Shown here piece after piece: positions 27,309 through 33,940 of a stretch of 64,000 nucleotides of DNA (its first letter is position 1; every line of letters starts with the position of its first letter). Both the position numbers and the translations under genes were made by a program. The notes below the pieces were generated by a model. It was not told the DNA's origin, did no database searches, and saw only the letters and a program-made list of their open reading frames with translations. Source of the DNA: Rhodococcus sp. 14-2470-1b. Its GTDB lineage: Bacteria > Actinomycetota > Actinomycetes > Mycobacteriales > Mycobacteriaceae. Location of the stretch: assembly GCF_002259415.1 (NCBI RefSeq), contig NZ_NPFY01000028.1, positions 1 through 64,000 on the forward strand, given 5' to 3'.

Positions 27309-28182
27309 CTCTGACCAGCGCAAACACTGGTTTCTCGCCCGATCGTTGAACATACGGTCGATAGTGTCCAGGTCCGTGACCTGCGGGTATGCGCGGCCGA
27401 TCTCCTATGGTTTGTCGGCGTGTCGCAACGCTCGGGCGCTGGTGGCGCTCACACGGGCACAACTAGGTCGTGCCGTCGAAGAGGTGCCCGTGCGGCCTGA
27501 GCCGATTGTCGAAGTCGAGTAGAGACCCCGCACGCGACGAAGGGCCCCGACTTGAGGTGTCCGGTAACCAGCCGGATCGTCGGGGCCCTTCTGTTTGTCA
27601 TCACACCAGGTGGGAACTTGAATGACAAGTGCGATTGTAGGCGTGCTCGGCAGCGTCCGCTACGGAGTAAGTCAGTGCACACTTACAAATGTAAATGACA
27701 ATCCCCGGACGGACTCTCTCGGTCGCACTTAACAGCAAGTGCCGGTTACCGACCTCCCCGAGACTCGGGTCGACGCCAGCGGACGCCCACGGCCCACGGG
27801 GTGAAAATGACCCAAACAGTACGCTTGTACTGCTCACCGAGCAGGGGTAAACTGGGTCAGGTTTTTGACAAAAATCTCAAATTTCCATTTCGCACAGCGC
27901 TTTTCGGCTCTCACAAGCCCCTGACCAGGCGTTTTGCAGGGGATTTATCGTTCAGAGAGAGATATCCGGCCGACCGCGGGGTCAGCCAAGGGTGTGAATC
28001 TCCGTTAACTTAGTGCCCCCCTACCCTCTCGCCTCCTCTCCAGTCCTCCAGCGCACCAACGGGACTCGGCCACCTAGCTATCGGACACATAGGTTGCGCG
28101 GCGCTGCGGAGGCGTGCACACTGGGCGCTGCGAGGGCATCACCAACCCGCGCCACTCACACCAGCGACAGGACGATTCATAT
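27309..28182. other. non-coding control region at the tRNA-proximal end of the satellite
   Basis: 874 bp without a convincing gene and with lower GC than the flanks. It holds a cluster of short palindromes: GTAAGT-N8-ACTTAC (27667–27686), TTACAAATGTAA (27683–27694), GCACTT-N6-AAGTGC (27725–27742) and CAGTAC-GCTT-GTACTG (27817–27832), the last nested inside TGACCCA…TGGGTCA (27808–27859). Inverted CGTGCGG/CCGCACG (27489–27534) precedes the terminator at 27539. Two weak reading frames exist: a plus frame of 68 codons from an ATG at 27807 after GGGGTGAA, and a minus frame from a GTG at 27837; neither is supported enough to call. Origin, operators, packaging site or a small RNA are all possible. 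Confidence 0.6.
27539..27591 (+). terminator. strong hairpin, probable terminator
   Basis: GAAGGGCCCCGAC (27539–27551) and GTCGGGGCCCTTC (27579–27591) form a perfect 13-bp stem; the 27-base loop contains a further CCGG…CCGG pair. TGTTTGTC follows on the plus strand. It could end transcription from tRNA-Arg or end a small RNA of the element. Confidence 0.7.
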
Positions 28183-28722
28183 ATGTATGCCACAGCGCCA
28201 CTCTCGGCACCGAACCTCTCATCACTGCGCACCGACGACGTCTATGTCGTGGGCGAGAATCACACTGAACGAACGTCATTCGTTGATCGAGTGAAGAGCA
28301 AGACAGCAAAGCTCAAGAGGCACAAGCGCATCGAGCACACTACTGCACTGCTCACGGGCCAAGGCGTGCGTACCTTGCCAGCGTGGCGGCGGGAGGTGGA
28401 GGCAGCACACGATGCAGCACTCGCACACCACAAGGTGGTGACACGTTCACACACGAACATCGTTGTGCGACAGACAGTCCAGCGTGTGTTGGGGTGGAGT
28501 GTGGTGGTAGCAGCAGCAGTGGCAGCAGCAGCGCTGGTGCTGTGTGGTTTCATCGCTGCACTGTCATCTACCGTCGAGGGTGTGGTGGACAGCAAGGGCA
28601 GAGCACGACGGCCACACTGGGCCAACATGGATATCGGGCCAACGGCTTTGGCCGACGTGGAGTCGCACGCGGGCGAGCTGATAACCTCGGCGCTGCGCCT
28701 GACGGCCGGACTTCGGGCCTGA
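28183..28722 (+). CDS. single-pass membrane protein of unknown function, candidate satellite cargo
   Basis: 179 residues from the ATG at 28183 (AGGA about ten bases upstream). Residues 1–100 are basic and polar, 102–127 form one hydrophobic segment (VLGWSVVVAAAVAAAALVLC and following), and the last 50 residues are soluble. Alanine is written mainly as GCA, unlike the GCC/GCG of neighbouring chromosomal genes, so it looks recently acquired. It is the only gene at this end and points away from the capsid operon, the usual place for accessory genes. No family recognised; superinfection exclusion or abortive infection is only a guess. Confidence 0.6.
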   Translation: MYATAPLSAPNLSSLRTDDVYVVGENHTERTSFVDRVKSKTAKLKRHKRIEHTTALLTGQGVRTLPAWRREVEAAHDAALAHHKVVTRSHTNIVVRQTVQRVLGWSVVVAAAVAAAALVLCGFIAALSSTVEGVVDSKGRARRPHWANMDIGPTALADVESHAGELITSALRLTAGLRA

Positions 28723-28889
28723 GATCGACGGAGACGGACGAACTCGATCGATGGGTAGGTGAGTGTGCTCACGTGGCGGTGGAGCCGGACCAGCGGGTCC
28801 AGAGGTGGGTGGACTTCACTGCGGCTCGACACCACCACGTGAGATGTGCTCGGTCCGTGGTGAGGATGTCCACGAGTCGAGCGCCTAGA

Positions 28890-28939
28890 CCCTGCACCGA
28901 GCCAAGAGAGGCCCGCGAAAGCCGAAGCGCGGTGCAGGG
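28890..28939 (+). terminator. hairpin downstream of the membrane-protein gene
   Basis: CCCTGCACCG (28890–28899) pairs perfectly with CGGTGCAGGG (28930–28939), with a 30-base loop; GGTTTCG follows. It is 168 bp beyond the stop of the gene. The large loop makes a structured RNA or protein-binding site possible instead. The rest of 28723–29167 contains no gene I can support. Confidence 0.5.
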
Positions 28940-29079
28940 GTTTCGAACACAACGGCGGCTCTCGCGAGCGTGGCTTGATTCCAACAGCGTGAAAGAGGTG
29001 TAAGTCGCTGCGCCACTCGGACGTGTCGTGTTCTGTGTTGCCGACCTACCAAAGCGGGCTGGTGGTTTCGGCTACTAGG

Positions 29080-29159
29080 CCCCGATTCAACATGCGGCTC
29101 CATCACGGCCTACGGACGGCAGATGTGCGAAAAACCATGTGCCGCATGTTGAATCGGGG
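29080..29159. repeat. perfect 19-bp inverted repeat around 42 bp
   Basis: CCCCGATTCAACATGCGGC (29080–29098) and GCCGCATGTTGAATCGGGG (29141–29159) are exact reverse complements. The 42-bp interior has no obvious repeat and contains AGATGTGCGAAAAACC. The right arm ends eight bases before the stop codon of the convergent 118-residue gene. There is no T-run on either side. It may be a bidirectional terminator of the capsid operon, a recombination or packaging site, or a hairpin RNA. Confidence 0.85.
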
Positions 29160-29167
29160 AGAGCCTG

Positions 29168-29524
29168 TCAGTCGAACTTGTAGACGTTCTGCAAGTAAAT
29201 CGCGCTGGTGCGTTCGACTATCGCGCCCCTCGGGATCGTTATCCCTTGCGCGGTAACGAATGTCTCCAGCGCCCGTGCCGAATCGATGTGCACTCGGTTG
29301 ACCGTGGATTGTCGCTCCCAGACCAATCGAGCCGGAGAGCCATCGTCGGGCACTGGGTTTCGCAATACTCGGACCTTGACGAAATCGCCGTTCAGAACGT
29401 CCTCATCGGCTCCGGGTGCATCGGGAAGGGCGCGGTAGGTAGAGAAGTCTACCCCTTCCCTCTGCGGCGTCTCGGGGACCGACTCGATCGGATCATGTCC
29501 CCATCGTTTCAATCCCCAGTCCAT
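29168..29524 (-). CDS. capsid-operon protein of unknown function, third gene
   Basis: 118 residues from the ATG at 29524, two bases after the capsid TAA. The sequence begins MDWGLKRWGHDPIESVPETP and ends in a folded-looking region with alternating charged and hydrophobic residues (FVKVRVLRNPV, ARLVWERQSTVNRVHID). No family recognised. Being translated right behind the major capsid protein, it may be a head-completion, decoration or size-setting protein; this is inference from position only. Confidence 0.65.
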   Translation of the reverse strand: MDWGLKRWGHDPIESVPETPQREGVDFSTYRALPDAPGADEDVLNGDFVKVRVLRNPVPDDGSPARLVWERQSTVNRVHIDSARALETFVTAQGITIPRGAIVERTSAIYLQNVYKFD

Positions 29525-29526
29525 CG

Positions 29527-30804
29527 TTACGCCAGGATGCCCGTGTGGATTTCGAAGGCCAGCGGTTGTGCTACACCGATGTCGATTCGCATTTGCGCCA
29601 GGAACCCGGTGGAGTTCTGATCTGCCCATCGCTGGTCGATTGTCTTGATGGTGAACGACTTTCGAACCCCGATGTAGAGCTGCGACCAGTCGCCGACGAA
29701 CAGCGCGGAAGTGACATTCGATGTGCCCGTGGTGAAGTTGTTCGGCACCTGGTTGGTGACGTACGGAGTCGGCAGACCCTCGGGAGCCGAGAGGTAGCGC
29801 CCCTGAGTATCTTTGAGGAGCTGCAGGGTGGTAGCAGTGCGCGGCGAGAGGATCGTGCCCGTGGGAACGAAATTCTGCGCCAGCACGTTACCGGCAGCCT
29901 GCACCAGCCAGTCGTAGTCGGTCGGCTTGGTGCCGTTCGTGCCGTGGTTGACTTTCGGTACCCCGGCCGTATTGAACAGGCCCGTGGGGTTCGGGTTGAT
30001 CCCGTCGGCAAAGAGCGCGGCCTGGTCGAGTCCGAGCGCGAACTGCTTGGCGAAGGCATCTTCGATCACACCGGCCGCGCTCGGGTCACTGTCTTCGAGC
30101 AATTCGTTAGACACGATAATGAGTCTATCGAACGACCGGGCTGTCAACGTCAGCGAGTCGAACGTCAAGTCCTTCGCGTTGCGCTGTGCGCCTTCGGCAT
30201 AGAAGTCCGGGGTGCCTTCACCGGTCAACCTCGGAACTCGCGTCACGGATGTTGACAGCGGCACTACGGTGGCTCCGGCGAGAAGCACTGCGGCCTGGTT
30301 TCGAGCCTTGTCGATGATCTGCGTTGCTGTCTTGACAGGCACGAGAACGCCTGCGCTGGTCTGGTTGGCGACCGATAGCGCGCGCTCTTCTTCGGCATTC
30401 GTCCAGTCGTTCGAGTGGAGTCCTCGGAGGAGTCGGCCGATCGAAATGTCGGCGCTGTCGGCCTCTCCGTTTGCTGCGGCCCACTCGGTCATGGACTCGT
30501 CGGAGCGGAGGAGAACCTTGCCCCTGAGCGGGTTGTTCGACTTCGCGGCGCGGGTCTGGTGCAACGTGGTGCCGTTGTCTTCGGTGATGGTACCGGCGTC
30601 GAACCCGTCAATGACGGCGGCGCTTCGCTTGTCGATAGCGGCGATCAGCGAGCGGGCTTCTTTGTACAGACCTTCGAGTTCCTCGAACCGTGCACTGTCG
30701 GCCCCGGTGAGGTCTGCGCCTCGGGTTGCCAGTCCTTCGAGTTCGGCACGTGCCTCGGCCAAGAAGGCCTGCAACTCTGCCTTGTTCATAGTCTTGAGAT
30801 GCAT
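29527..30804 (-). CDS. HK97-type major capsid protein
   Basis: 425 residues from an ATG at 30804 with GAAGGAAT upstream. Residues about 5–70 are a charged coiled coil (AELQAFLAEARAELEGLATR), the delta/scaffolding domain that the prohead protease removes in HK97. The capsid fold follows, with the usual segments SAGVLVPVKTATQIIDKARN, LTGEGTPDFYAEGAQRNAKD, DRLIIVSNELLEDSDP, FADGINPNPTGLFNTAG and a C-terminal strand VAQPLAFEIHTGILA. It appears intact. It lies 15 bp after the protease gene, as in phage head operons, but portal and terminase genes are missing. Confidence 0.92.
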   Translation of the reverse strand: MHLKTMNKAELQAFLAEARAELEGLATRGADLTGADSARFEELEGLYKEARSLIAAIDKRSAAVIDGFDAGTITEDNGTTLHQTRAAKSNNPLRGKVLLRSDESMTEWAAANGEADSADISIGRLLRGLHSNDWTNAEEERALSVANQTSAGVLVPVKTATQIIDKARNQAAVLLAGATVVPLSTSVTRVPRLTGEGTPDFYAEGAQRNAKDLTFDSLTLTARSFDRLIIVSNELLEDSDPSAAGVIEDAFAKQFALGLDQAALFADGINPNPTGLFNTAGVPKVNHGTNGTKPTDYDWLVQAAGNVLAQNFVPTGTILSPRTATTLQLLKDTQGRYLSAPEGLPTPYVTNQVPNNFTTGTSNVTSALFVGDWSQLYIGVRKSFTIKTIDQRWADQNSTGFLAQMRIDIGVAQPLAFEIHTGILA

Positions 30805-30819
30805 TGTATTCCTTCAGTT

Positions 30820-31377
30820 TTAGCCAAGATCAAGCAAGCGCAAGCGGCGCTGTGCAGCCTCGGCGGTAAGTGGGTTATCGAGCGATCGTGTGCCCGTGAT
30901 GCCTGCGGTTTCGTACGCTGGGAAGTTGCAGAGTGACACTTCCATCAATGCGATCTCGGTGATTGTCCGGCGATCTTGCTTCACCGACCACCGTTCACCG
31001 AGAACTCGCATGCCCACGCTCAGGCCCGTAATTGCCCCATCGCGAACGAGTTCGAGCGCCTCATCGGCTGCCTGCGTGCGCGACAGTTTGAACTCCGAAT
31101 AGAGTCCGTCGAAGCGTTCTTCGAGCAGCACGGCACGTCCCAGTGGCATCGAACGAGCTTCGTGGTGAGCGAGCAGTTTCACCTTGTCACCGCGTTCGGC
31201 GATCGTTTTCTTGAATGCGCCCCTGAGTACCTGTTCCTCGAAATGCCCTTCCCAGGAATCGATCCGGGTGAAGGTCGAGAACGGTACCGAGATACCCGAG
31301 ATGATGCGCTCGGAGGTATCCGATTCACGGATTTCGAGGAGCGTGGACGTATCGCGAAGGATGAGTTTGTGGGACAT
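30820..31377 (-). CDS. HK97-family prohead protease
   Basis: 185 residues from the ATG at 31377, five bases after GGAA; an ATG two codons earlier has no ribosome site. Peptidase U35 features: GISVPFSTFTRIDSWEGHFEE, the catalytic His at 71/72 in LLAHHEARSMPLGR and the Ser120 in AITGLSVGM, with ALMEVSLCNFPAYETAGI in the C-terminal part. It cleaves the capsid delta domain during head maturation. Its presence next to an intact capsid gene implies that the element builds its own shell. Confidence 0.9.
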   Translation of the reverse strand: MSHKLILRDTSTLLEIRESDTSERIISGISVPFSTFTRIDSWEGHFEEQVLRGAFKKTIAERGDKVKLLAHHEARSMPLGRAVLLEERFDGLYSEFKLSRTQAADEALELVRDGAITGLSVGMRVLGERWSVKQDRRTITEIALMEVSLCNFPAYETAGITGTRSLDNPLTAEAAQRRLRLLDLG

Positions 31378-31548
31378 GGGCATTCCGTTTCGGAAACGTG
31401 GCTTGAACACACGACATCGAATCGGCCCTTGTAGTGCGCGACGGGTGGCTTTCCTTTGTCGGCCCGTGCATTTCGCTGGTAGGCGATAGCGTAGCGCTGG
31501 CGATTCCCGTTCCGCGTGTGGCGAAGTCGGGGCGACCTGCTATGCACC

Positions 31549-31554
31549 AGTATA
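31549..31554 (-). promoter_or_regulatory. possible -10 element of the capsid operon
   Basis: TATACT on the minus strand, about 170 bp upstream of the protease start, in the 245-bp gap between the early operon (ends 31623) and the protease. No TTGACA-like -35 lies at the right distance, so activation by a phage or satellite protein is conceivable. A minus-strand reading frame across this gap exists but overlaps the protease and has no start site support. Confidence 0.3.
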
Positions 31555-31591
31555 TGGCCGAAATGTAACACGCGCTCGTTATTTCACCTAG

Positions 31592-31611
31592 CCCCGGTCC
31601 TCACGCCGGGG
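31592..31611 (-). terminator. hairpin ending the early operon
   Basis: CCCCGG (31592–31597) and CCGGGG (31606–31611), eight-base loop, located 12 bp past the stop of the last small gene. AATAACG follows on the minus strand; the T-run is absent, as often in this GC-rich group. It separates the early from the capsid operon. Confidence 0.5.
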
Positions 31612-31622
31612 TGTCGATCTGT

Positions 31623-31781
31623 CTACTGTCTACAGCGCCTGCAGAGGGTCTGCCCTGCCTGCCTGACGCGCCTTGTGCAGCTCTCGCACCGCACCACGGG
31701 TGTCTTAGGAGGCCTCGGCGTGCTCGGTGTGTCAGCGGCGATCTCAGCGCGCCAGCGATTGTCGAGGTACCGAGCGCTCAT
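31623..31781 (-). CDS. 52-residue zinc-ribbon protein
   Basis: MSARYLDNRWRAEIAADTPS then a C-terminal C-x2-C-x11-C-x2-C (Cys 32, 35, 47, 50) in CESCTRRVRQAGQTLCRRC. Its ATG overlaps the stop of the preceding gene (ATGA at 31778–31781), which supports real translation. Last gene of the early operon. Small basic zinc ribbons in phages often bind nucleic acid or RNA polymerase; the target here is unknown. Confidence 0.7.
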   Translation of the reverse strand: MSARYLDNRWRAEIAADTPSTPRPPKTPVVRCESCTRRVRQAGQTLCRRCRQ

Positions 31782-32023
31782 CGTGTCGCCTCGGTCAAGC
31801 TCGGCAGTAGCCAATCGCCGCCGTCGCGGAGCCACCAGATCGGAATGGATACCAGCGGCGCAGAACCACACACCAGGTGAAGATGCTCGGAGTCGAACAC
31901 GGGGACGATCATCGGCAGTATCGAGCGGAGCGCGTCGGGCAGTTTCGCGAGCACGTGATCGAGCACAGCGGCAACCTTCAGCGCGATCACCTCCTCGTCG
32001 TAGAGGCTTTCCGGTGCGGTCAT
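31778..32023 (-). CDS. 81-residue protein of unknown function
   Basis: Starts at the ATG at 32023, which overlaps the stop of the upstream gene (ATGA), and ends in an ATGA overlap with the next gene. The sequence has an acidic helix (LYDEEVIALKVAAVLDHVLA) and a hydrophobic C-terminal part with paired tryptophans (SIPIWWLRDGGDWLLP). No family recognised. The double overlap is the main evidence that it is a gene. Confidence 0.62.
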   Translation of the reverse strand: MTAPESLYDEEVIALKVAAVLDHVLAKLPDALRSILPMIVPVFDSEHLHLVCGSAPLVSIPIWWLRDGGDWLLPSLTEATR

Positions 32024-32208
32024 CGTTTGCGCCGCTTCGGTATGAACGCGCCGTTGTTCCATTGCCGCGATCGGACAGGAGCCTTCGAATCGTCAGTCCT
32101 GCAACAGACCCAACGTCGCTCACCGTCCAGCAAGTAATACGAAATGTCCTGTCCGACGACGATGGGACCTCGGCATACCGGGCACGTACTCGGGTGCTTC
32201 GCTTTCAT
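32020..32208 (-). CDS. 62-residue zinc-binding protein
   Basis: C9-x2-C12 in CPVCRGPIVVGQDISYYLLD followed by a C35-C36 pair in RRWVCCRTDD: a compact zinc-binding knuckle typical of very small actinophage proteins. Linked to both neighbours by four-base ATGA overlaps. The C-terminus is basic (FIPKRRKR). Function unknown; nucleic-acid binding is plausible. Confidence 0.68.
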   Translation of the reverse strand: MKAKHPSTCPVCRGPIVVGQDISYYLLDGERRWVCCRTDDSKAPVRSRQWNNGAFIPKRRKR

Positions 32209-32414
32209 CGGGTCTCCATTCCGTCAGTGGGTCGGTGGTCAAGATCTCGGTGGACATAGTGCACGCGCCCGTTCGATTCTCGGAGGTGTCCGTACTTGAC
32301 TTGCCGATCGATCTCCCAGTCGTGGAATCCTGCTCGGTGCAGCGACTCTCGGGTCTCACCGGCGACGTGGGTTCGGACGTGGAGTAGCAAGCTCTCGGTT
32401 CTGGTGAGTGTCAT
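32205..32414 (-). CDS. 69-residue protein of unknown function
   Basis: MTLTRTESLLLHVRTHVAGE, then HRAGFHDWEIDRQVKYGHLR and ESNGRVHYVHR. The spacing of helices and the basic character would suit a small winged-helix or HTH protein, but no family is recognised. It begins two bases after the ATPase stop and ends in an ATGA overlap, so it is the second gene of the early operon. Confidence 0.6.
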   Translation of the reverse strand: MTLTRTESLLLHVRTHVAGETRESLHRAGFHDWEIDRQVKYGHLRESNGRVHYVHRDLDHRPTDGMETR

Positions 32415-32416
32415 TT

Positions 32417-33196
32417 TCAGTCCGCCCGCTTGCTCGGCAGTAAGTCGCTCAGGGTCTGTTGGTGTAGTACCGGCGTCGGTCGAGAATCGGTCGGGTCCAG
32501 ACTGACCAGGTGCACCAGCAGTGGGACGACACCCTGCTCATCGTCGGGTGAGTGCTCGGAATGCTCGACCAGTAGACCGAGTTTCAGCCCTCCAGTGGCG
32601 CGTAACTTGAGCTTGATTTCTGCTCGGTCGAGCGGGGTCGTCACCAGGATCGCTGCGCCGGTTCTGCGCCGGGTCGCCTCCAGCACGGAGAGTTTGAAGT
32701 CCGGCAACGGCTCGACCGTATCGATCACGATCAGCGCTGTATCGGCCGGGAAGTCGAACTCGGTCACCCGGTCCACCGAAACGGTCGTGCAGCGCGTGCG
32801 CTGGTGCTGGTCAGCCTCGAACGCTGTCTTCCGCTGAGCGACCCCGCGTAGATCGTCGGACAGGTAGAACGTCGGCCCCGGCCGCTCGACCTTGAACCCT
32901 TCCCAGAGTGTCGTGCACCCGAACCTCTCATCTCCGGGCACCGACACGGCCAGGGCGAGGGTCAGCGCCAGCAAGCGGGTCTGGTGTCCGGTCAGCGAGG
33001 TCCAGCCTGCGCGATTGAGGAGCGTGTGAACAAGCGGTGCAACGTGATCGGGGTCTACCGGCTCGGTGCGCGGAGTGTTGCCGGGGTAGGGCACGCTGTC
33101 ACCGTGCTCGAAAAACCATTCCATCTCGTTCGGCTCGGAGGGTGTCAGGTCGGTCCCGGCCAGCTTGGCGGGCAGGTCTATTGCGTTGTCCTTCAT
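32417..33196 (-). CDS. RecA/RepA-like ATPase with a degenerate P-loop
   Basis: 259 residues from the ATG at 33196. Residues 64–90 (GWTSLTGHQTRLLALTLALA) sit where RepA/AAA_25 ATPases have GxxGxGKT/S, but the lysine of Walker A is missing (TGHQTR, 69–74). Then follow LWEGFKVERPGPTFYLSDD and a Walker B-like strand DTALIVIDTVEPLPDF (153–168). The fold call rests on this order of motifs. In related small elements the position holds a helicase- or primase-type protein. Without the lysine it may bind but not hydrolyse ATP, or act as a partner for a host or helper helicase. First gene of the early operon. Confidence 0.6.
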   Translation of the reverse strand: MKDNAIDLPAKLAGTDLTPSEPNEMEWFFEHGDSVPYPGNTPRTEPVDPDHVAPLVHTLLNRAGWTSLTGHQTRLLALTLALAVSVPGDERFGCTTLWEGFKVERPGPTFYLSDDLRGVAQRKTAFEADQHQRTRCTTVSVDRVTEFDFPADTALIVIDTVEPLPDFKLSVLEATRRRTGAAILVTTPLDRAEIKLKLRATGGLKLGLLVEHSEHSPDDEQGVVPLLVHLVSLDPTDSRPTPVLHQQTLSDLLPSKRAD

Positions 33197-33280
33197 CGTG
33201 TTTGACTCATTTCTGCGTGGATGTAAAACGTGGTTGAAGCTACAATGATCCATGTCCACATCGAACAATGGAGGTTGTAA

Positions 33281-33430
33281 ATGTCGACAGCACTTCTCGA
33301 TCGGCCCATCGAACTCGGGCAGACCATTCGGCACTCGCGCACCGTGACCGAATTCATTCCCGTGGCCGGTTCACTTTTCGACACCGACGGCAGCGAAATC
33401 GTGTCGGTGTTCTCGATCGACGCGGCGTAG
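33281..33430 (+). CDS. 49-residue protein, only plus-strand gene in the satellite core
   Basis: ATG at 33281 six bases after GGAGG, one of the best ribosome sites in the element; TACAAT at 33241–33246 could be its -10. The product begins MSTALLDRPIELGQTIRHSR and ends FSIDAA; it is acidic at the C-terminus, without a helix-turn-helix, signal peptide or cysteine. A strong hairpin follows 18 bp after the stop. It diverges from the ATPase operon and converges on the replication operon, so it forms its own transcription unit. No family recognised. Confidence 0.62.
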   Translation: MSTALLDRPIELGQTIRHSRTVTEFIPVAGSLFDTDGSEIVSVFSIDAA

Positions 33431-33448
33431 ATCACGTCAGGCCCCCAA

Positions 33449-33494
33449 CCCCGGTTCGAGCACTCATCTCGGTGTTCGAGCCGGGGCCATTTTC
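33449..33494. terminator. bidirectional hairpin terminator
   Basis: CCCCGGTTCGAGCAC (33449–33463) pairs with GTGTTCGAGCCGGGG (33472–33486), 15 bp with two G-U pairs and an eight-base loop, followed by CCATTTTCGG. It ends the 49-codon gene and can also stop the convergent operon that ends at 33545. Confidence 0.82.
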
Positions 33495-33544
33495 GGCCCT
33501 CAGGTCGTCTATGCCGGTTTCGCCCATACTCGGGTGCCGAATCG

Positions 33545-33934
33545 TCAGTCCGATCCGTCAGCGTTCGACTCAGGCTCGGGACGGGGCACCTGAGGCGCAC
33601 CGAACAGTTCGACTATCTGCAAAAGCGTGGTTTTGATGACCACAAGCGCTGCGGACTCGTCCTCGGCTCGTAGCTTGAACACACTTCGGACCTCCGGAGC
33701 GCGGTCTTCCGTTTCGGTCGGCGTCGTCCAACACCACATCTTGCTCTCGAACGGGACGTCAGAGAGTTGCAAGGTTTTCACCGTTTCCGGAATGATCGCG
33801 GCGAATTTGCGCCATTCGATCGTGTGCGCCTCTGTCCAATCCGATAACGCAACACCTGAATCCCAAACCAGGTGAATCATTACGAAATCCGGATCAGAAG
33901 CTGCGCGGCGTGTAATTCGAATATTCTGCAACAT
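33545..33934 (-). CDS. 129-residue protein of unknown function
   Basis: ATG at 33934, nine bases after GGAG, and six bases after the stop of the previous gene. The sequence mixes strands and charged loops (RITRRAASDPDFVMIHLVWD, PFESKMWCWTTPTETEDRAP) with a hydrophobic helix (AALVVIKTTLLQIVELF) and an acidic tail. No family recognised. Last gene of the integrase–replication operon. Confidence 0.62.
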   Translation of the reverse strand: MLQNIRITRRAASDPDFVMIHLVWDSGVALSDWTEAHTIEWRKFAAIIPETVKTLQLSDVPFESKMWCWTTPTETEDRAPEVRSVFKLRAEDESAALVVIKTTLLQIVELFGAPQVPRPEPESNADGSD

Positions 33935-33940
33935 GTTCGC

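Noticed and set aside
27601..27837. 78-codon minus-strand gene with a GTG start
   Set aside because: No Shine-Dalgarno, unusual composition, and it crosses several palindromes of the control region; not supported.
27807..28013. 68-codon plus-strand gene starting MTQTVRLYCS
   Set aside because: GGGGTGAA upstream is suggestive, but the frame runs through the nested hairpin at 27808–27859 and shows no domain; left as a possibility only.
28260..28952. 230-codon minus-strand reading frame opposite the membrane-protein gene
   Set aside because: It is the complement of the better supported plus-strand gene, runs past its end through the hairpin at 28890, and has serine/arginine-rich composition typical of a shadow frame.
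31384..31571. Small minus-strand gene between the early operon and the protease
   Set aside because: The frame overlaps the protease out of frame, and no start with a ribosome site is present.
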